Below, one piece after another: positions 60,399 through 64,000 of a DNA stretch of 64,000 nucleotides. The stretch is from Lachnospiraceae bacterium (GTDB lineage: Bacteria > Bacillota > Clostridia > Lachnospirales > Anaerotignaceae): the NCBI GenBank assembly GCA_003543235.1, contig DPJA01000038.1, forward strand, positions 260,415 to 324,414, given 5' to 3'. Position 1 is the stretch's first letter; each line of letters begins with the position of its first letter. A model generated the notes under the pieces. It saw only the letters and a list, made by a program, of their open reading frames with translations. It was not told where the DNA came from and ran no database searches. A program made the position numbers and the translations under genes.

Positions 60399-61043
60399 TC
60401 AAAAATCGTCGTACGCTGTTTTCTCTAATTCTATTTCAAGACTATCAAAAGCCTTTTTTATTATAGCATAAGAATAACCTCTTCTTAATAGAAAATCATG
60501 GAGTTTTTTCTTCTCTTTATAGGAAACTTGTCTGCGTTCACCCAACTTTTTACCTAAAAGTCGCTCCGCACCTTCTTCTTCATCAAGGTCACAATCTTCC
60601 AATGCCTCGCTTATAACATTGTCGCAAACGCCGTTTTCTCTAAGCTTGTGCTTAATTGCATAACTGCCTTTAGGATTAAGACGCTGTACTTCTTTTATAT
60701 AGCTTTGGGCATATTTAAGGTCATCCACATAATTATATTTCCTTAAAAATTCAAGTACTCTGCCAATTATTTCATCGTCATACTCTTTTTCAATAAGCTT
60801 GTCTTTAATTTCTTTTTCAGTACGCATTTTATAACCAAGGTACTTAAGTGCTGTGTTTTGAGCTTTTATGTATACAACTGTATCCTTTATATAGTCATAC
60901 TTTTCTTCAGAAATTTCATTTCCCTCTTTAATTTTGAAAAACAAAATGTCCTCCATAATAAGTCCAAACGCAAACTCTCCGTCTATAAATACGTTGTATC
61001 GCTCAAGATTTTTTTTCTGTTGTTCTACACTTGTAACCACCAT
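60399..61043 (-). CDS. recX: Regulatory protein RecX
   Basis: The 214-residue helical protein modulates RecA filaments. KYLGYKMRTEKEIKDKL, YVDDLKYAQSYI and KGSYAIKHKLRENGV are the three-helix repeats of the family. I chose the ATG at 61043 with GAGGTG upstream; the in-frame start at 61085 lies in the recA-recX terminator. It lies downstream of recA. Confidence 0.92.
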   Translation of the reverse strand: MVVTSVEQQKKNLERYNVFIDGEFAFGLIMEDILFFKIKEGNEISEEKYDYIKDTVVYIKAQNTALKYLGYKMRTEKEIKDKLIEKEYDDEIIGRVLEFLRKYNYVDDLKYAQSYIKEVQRLNPKGSYAIKHKLRENGVCDNVISEALEDCDLDEEEGAERLLGKKLGERRQVSYKEKKKLHDFLLRRGYSYAIIKKAFDSLEIELEKTAYDDF

Positions 61044-61064
61044 TTTTTTACACCTCGTTATGCC

Positions 61065-61092
61065 AAAAGGAGATTGCAAAAGCAATCCCCTT
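61065..61092 (-). terminator. Terminator between recA and recX
   Basis: AAGGGGATTGC pairs with GCAATCTCCTT around TTTT, followed by TTTTGG on the minus strand. Partial read-through would give less RecX than RecA. Confidence 0.75.
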
Positions 61093-61122
61093 AGTGTAAT
61101 TATTTATTTAACTCAAAAGCTT

Positions 61123-62310
61123 TTAGCTATCCTGTTCCATAAGCAGTTCTTTTGCATCTTTTTCATCACTAATATTTTCCTCAGACGCTAAGTCTAAGTC
61201 CTCAGACTTATCTGCTTTTTCCTCTTTACTCTTTTTATCTGCAGACGCTGTTTTTTCTTCCACTTTAATTTTCTTTCCATCTGCCGCAAACCCAAAATGT
61301 GCCCTTACGGCCGCATCAATTTCAGCTGTTATTTCTGGATTTTCTATAAGATACTGCTTTGCATTTTCTCGTCCTTGTCCAATTCTTGTTTCTTTATAAG
61401 AGTACCATGCACCACTCTTATTAACAACATCAATTTCAGCTGCTAAATCCAGTATATCGCTTTCTTTTGATATTCCCTTGCCATACATAATATCAAATTC
61501 AACAATTTTAAACGGCGGTGCAATTTTGTTTTTAACTATTTTAACTTTTGTTCGGCTACCAATCATTTCGGTACCCTTTTTCAAAGTATCAATTCTTCTT
61601 ATATCCATCCTTACAGAAGCATAAAACTTAAGTGCACGCCCACCTGTTGTTGTTTCCGGACTACCATACATTGTTCCAATTTTTTCACGCAACTGGTTTA
61701 TAAAAATAACCGTACATTTTGTTTTCCCAATGCTTGCCGTCAGCTTTCTTAACGCCTGGCTCATAAGCCTTGCCTGAAGACCCATATGGCTATCACCCAT
61801 TTCGCCTTCAATTTCAGCCTTTGGCACAAGAGCGGCAACCGAGTCCACAATAATTATATCAATAGCACCAGAGCGTACCATGGTTTCAGCAATTTCCAAT
61901 GCTTCCTCACCATCATTTGGCTGTGATATGTAGAGATTATTTATATCCACACCAAGATTTTTTGCATACACAGGGTCAAGTGCGTGTTCTGCATCAATAA
62001 AGCCAGCAATGCCTCCCTGCTTTTGCACCTCTGCTACCATATGTAATGCAAGGGTGGTTTTACCTGATGACTCAGGCCCATAAATCTCTATAATGCGTCC
62101 TTTGGGAATACCACCTGCACCAAGAGCAATGTCAAGACTTAACGACCCTGTTGGGGTAACCTCAACATTCATGCGTGATTTTTCGTCGCCAAGCTTCATA
62201 ACTGAGCCTTCGCCAAATTTCTTCTCTATGTTATTAAGAGCCGCTTCAAGTGCTTTCTCTTTACTTTCATATTTAATTTCTTCTTTTTTTGAACCTTTTT
62301 TATCAGCCAT
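61123..62310 (-). CDS. recA: Recombinase RecA
   Basis: The 395-residue protein catalyses strand exchange and triggers LexA self-cleavage. Walker A GPESSGKT is at 78-85; FIDAEHALDP, the L2-loop region and NQLREKIG are present. The C-terminal tail is long, acidic and lysine-rich, more extended than in E. coli. I chose the ATG at 62310 (MADKKGSKKE) with AAGGAGA upstream; the frame is open to 62340 through the SOS box. The promoter overlaps the end of the transporter gene upstream. Confidence 0.97.
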   Translation of the reverse strand: MADKKGSKKEEIKYESKEKALEAALNNIEKKFGEGSVMKLGDEKSRMNVEVTPTGSLSLDIALGAGGIPKGRIIEIYGPESSGKTTLALHMVAEVQKQGGIAGFIDAEHALDPVYAKNLGVDINNLYISQPNDGEEALEIAETMVRSGAIDIIIVDSVAALVPKAEIEGEMGDSHMGLQARLMSQALRKLTASIGKTKCTVIFINQLREKIGTMYGSPETTTGGRALKFYASVRMDIRRIDTLKKGTEMIGSRTKVKIVKNKIAPPFKIVEFDIMYGKGISKESDILDLAAEIDVVNKSGAWYSYKETRIGQGRENAKQYLIENPEITAEIDAAVRAHFGFAADGKKIKVEEKTASADKKSKEEKADKSEDLDLASEENISDEKDAKELLMEQDS

Positions 62311-62332
62311 ATTACTCTCCTTTTCAAAAAGC

Positions 62333-62344
62333 AAACTCACGTTC
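62333..62344. promoter_or_regulatory. LexA-type (SOS) box of recA
   Basis: GAAC-GTGA-GTTT matches the LexA site with one mismatch, the same variant as at dinB. It lies just after the -10 box of the recA promoter. Confidence 0.7.
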
Positions 62345-62346
62345 CT

Positions 62347-62375
62347 AGTTTATCCTATTTGTAACGGTTCGTCAA
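62347..62375 (-). promoter_or_regulatory. recA promoter
   Basis: TTGACG (62370-62375), a 17-base spacer and TAAACT (62347-62352). The upstream half lies inside the last codons of the transporter gene. Confidence 0.75.
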
Positions 62376-63245
62376 TAGTTCCTTTTTGGCAAAAAAATCG
62401 GGCTTTGCCTCGGCAACTACAACTGCACAAAAAATAAGCATACCTCCCGCAACAACACGCAGCCCAATGGCCTCACCATAAAATATAGCTGATGCAAATG
62501 CCCCAAAAACAGACTCCGAAGTCATAATTATTGATGTGCTTGTAGGTGATGTATCTTTCTGACCAATACTTATAAAGAGAAAATAAACAAATGTGCATAA
62601 CACGCCTGCTATGAAAAACATAACAAAGTTTATCTTATCAATAGATGGTACTGCCTTTCCTGAAAACAAAGCTGCCGCAACTGAAAGCACCATAACCAAA
62701 ACGCTTTCAACCATAGTAAGCCTTACAGGATTGCAGTTTTCAACATATTTATCCATTACAATCATCTGCATACCTAACATAACAGACGCACCAAAAGATA
62801 AAATTGCACCCAAGTTTATTTCTAATCCATCATTTAAGGATAGCATTGCGGCACCAAAAATTGTCATAATTGCACCTATAATAATATATCTATCTGGTCT
62901 TTTTTTATAGCCTATCCATAGTATAATAGGCACAATAATTGCTGATGTACAGGACAAAAATGCGTTAACAGAGGGCGTCGTTCTTTTTAAGCCCTCCATT
63001 AACATAACAAATAGCAGAAACAACAGTACGCCCATCAGACTTCCGCCTTTTAGCTCTTCCACTGTTATTTTTTTTACTTCCTTAATATAAAATAGGCACA
63101 TAAACACAACTGCAAATATATATCGCCCTGCAACACACTGAATTGGGGAAAACCCACTGTCAAGCAGAATTTTCATTGCCACAAACCCGAATCCGCCAAC
63201 TGCGGCAGCCGTGAACAGAAAAAATGTTCCTTTTTTACTATTCAT
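62355..63245 (-). CDS. EamA/DMT-family transporter
   Basis: The 296-residue membrane protein has ten hydrophobic segments in two EamA repeats, as in drug/metabolite exporters. The ending FFAKKELLTNRYK is cytosolic and charged. I chose the ATG at 63245, with AGAGAG upstream, which overlaps the cinA stop by 8 bases; the in-frame start at 63275 would add 10 residues. The substrate is unknown. It lies between cinA and recA, which are adjacent in many Firmicutes, so it looks like an insertion into that pair. Confidence 0.88.
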   Translation of the reverse strand: MNSKKGTFFLFTAAAVGGFGFVAMKILLDSGFSPIQCVAGRYIFAVVFMCLFYIKEVKKITVEELKGGSLMGVLLFLLFVMLMEGLKRTTPSVNAFLSCTSAIIVPIILWIGYKKRPDRYIIIGAIMTIFGAAMLSLNDGLEINLGAILSFGASVMLGMQMIVMDKYVENCNPVRLTMVESVLVMVLSVAAALFSGKAVPSIDKINFVMFFIAGVLCTFVYFLFISIGQKDTSPTSTSIIMTSESVFGAFASAIFYGEAIGLRVVAGGMLIFCAVVVAEAKPDFFAKKELLTNRYK

Positions 63246-64000
63246 TTTTATCAATCTCTCTTCTAAGCCAGTCAAAAGTTGTGTCTACAGTTCTTTGCCT
63301 TATTTTTTCTCTATTGCCAACAAGATGAATCTCTTTAGTTTTCACCTTCCCCTTAAAGTACAAACCAATAAACACCGTACCTACGGGCTTTTCTGCCGTT
63401 CCGCCGTCAGGTCCAGCAATACCTGTTGTAGAAATTCCTATATCTGTGCCTGCGGCTTCGGCAATGCCTTGTGCCATTTCTGCCGCAGTTTCACTGCTTA
63501 CAGCTCCATGCTTTTGAAGGGTTTCTTCCTTTACACCAAGGCGACGAATTTTTGCGTCATTGCTGTAGGTTACATCCCCCTCCATAAATATTTTAGATAT
63601 TCCAGCAATATCTGTAAATGCTGAGGCAAGCATACCGCCTGTACAGCTTTCCGCTACAGCTACTGTAAGGTTTTTATCCATAAGTTTTTTGCAGGTAACC
63701 TTTTGAATGGTAGTTTCACCCTCAGCATAAATATTGTTGCCAAATCGTTTATATATTTCCTGTACCATCGGTTCAATTATTTTATTTGCTTCATTTTCAT
63801 TTTTTGCCTTTGCAGTAATTCTGAAAATAACCTCAAATTTTTTAACATACGTTGCTATTGTTGGGTTTGTCTGTGCAGAAATAATATCTTTAACCATATC
63901 TTCAGCTTCACTTTCACCTATTTTGGCAACTCTTAAAACACGTGAATGAAAAATATTTTCCTGTTTTTTAGCGAGATATGGCTTAACATATTCCTCAAAC
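63238..64000 (-). CDS. cinA: CinA family protein, C-terminal part
   Basis: The frame continues to the right edge, so the N-terminus is outside the window. About 254 residues are visible, ending with the amidase domain: VAVAESCTGGMLASAFTD, then TTGIAGPDGGTAEKPVGTVF. This domain deamidates nicotinamide mononucleotide in characterised relatives; the missing N-terminal part should be the molybdopterin-binding-like (ADP-ribose pyrophosphatase) domain. The ATG at 63897 is internal, not the start. Confidence 0.93.
   Translation of the reverse strand, partial: FEEYVKPYLAKKQENIFHSRVLRVAKIGESEAEDMVKDIISAQTNPTIATYVKKFEVIFRITAKAKNENEANKIIEPMVQEIYKRFGNNIYAEGETTIQKVTCKKLMDKNLTVAVAESCTGGMLASAFTDIAGISKIFMEGDVTYSNDAKIRRLGVKEETLQKHGAVSSETAAEMAQGIAEAAGTDIGISTTGIAGPDGGTAEKPVGTVFIGLYFKGKVKTKEIHLVGNREKIRQRTVDTTFDWLRREIDKNE

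Overview
The window looks like a chromosomal segment from a low-GC, anaerobic, spore-forming Firmicute of class Clostridia. The evidence is AT-rich DNA with strong AGGAGG ribosome binding sites, L27 with a removable N-terminal extension next to its Prp protease, the sporulation genes ylbJ and spoIID-like, pyruvate formate-lyase, pta-ackA and oxygen-sensitive radical enzymes. The acrylate-pathway genes resemble those of Anaerotignum (Clostridium) propionicum, so a related Lachnospirales/Anaerotignum-like organism is my best inference. I see no rRNA, tRNA, insertion sequence, prophage or CRISPR array. Most genes are on the minus strand.

Layout. 1-4.6 kb: a polyamine operon speD-speA-speE-speB followed by the start of a carboxynorspermidine-type dehydrogenase gene, preceded by a long, apparently structured leader with its own terminator. 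4.7-7.4 kb: purine nucleoside phosphorylase, then a plus-strand DUF2325-DUF3793-flavodoxin cassette with two matching 7-2-7 palindromic operators, then an unrecognised small gene. 7.4-12.3 kb: uvrB-uvrA behind a LexA box. 12.6-17.7 kb: the yceD-rpmF-plsX-acpP-rnc operon and pta-ackA. 17.9-33 kb: tmcAL, ylbJ, rarA, a HAD phosphatase, an EF-G-like GTPase, DUF362 ferredoxin protein, DUF1540, cyclophilin, SOS-controlled dinB and a spoIID-queA-methyltransferase-hslO-nudix run.

33-51 kb is the accessory, metabolically distinctive part. A PTS-EIIC/EAL fusion is coupled to a GGDEF protein, forming a c-di-GMP pair. Next come an unrecognised 497-residue HTH protein, a lactate permease, and the acrylate-pathway set pct, a VOC epimerase-like gene, lcdC, lcdA and lcdB. 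These activate lactate to lactoyl-CoA and dehydrate it to acryloyl-CoA on the way to propionate. The acryloyl-CoA reductase is not in the window. Upstream lies pflA-pflB behind a clear ZTP (pfl) riboswitch. Related palindromes (core TTTTGAATTCAAAA) in front of both the HTH gene and pct suggest that this protein controls itself and the lactate operon.

51-64 kb: rlmD, an S1-domain protein, the rplU-prp-rpmA and obgE-yhbY groups, nadD-yqeK-rsfS, a very large TPR protein, recX, recA with its SOS box, a DMT transporter and the C-terminal part of cinA, which runs off the window.

Strongest candidates for something undescribed: the speD leader RNA; the VOC protein as a possible lactoyl-CoA epimerase; the HTH regulator with its palindromes; the DUF2325-DUF3793-flavodoxin regulon; and the EIIC-EAL/GGDEF pair.
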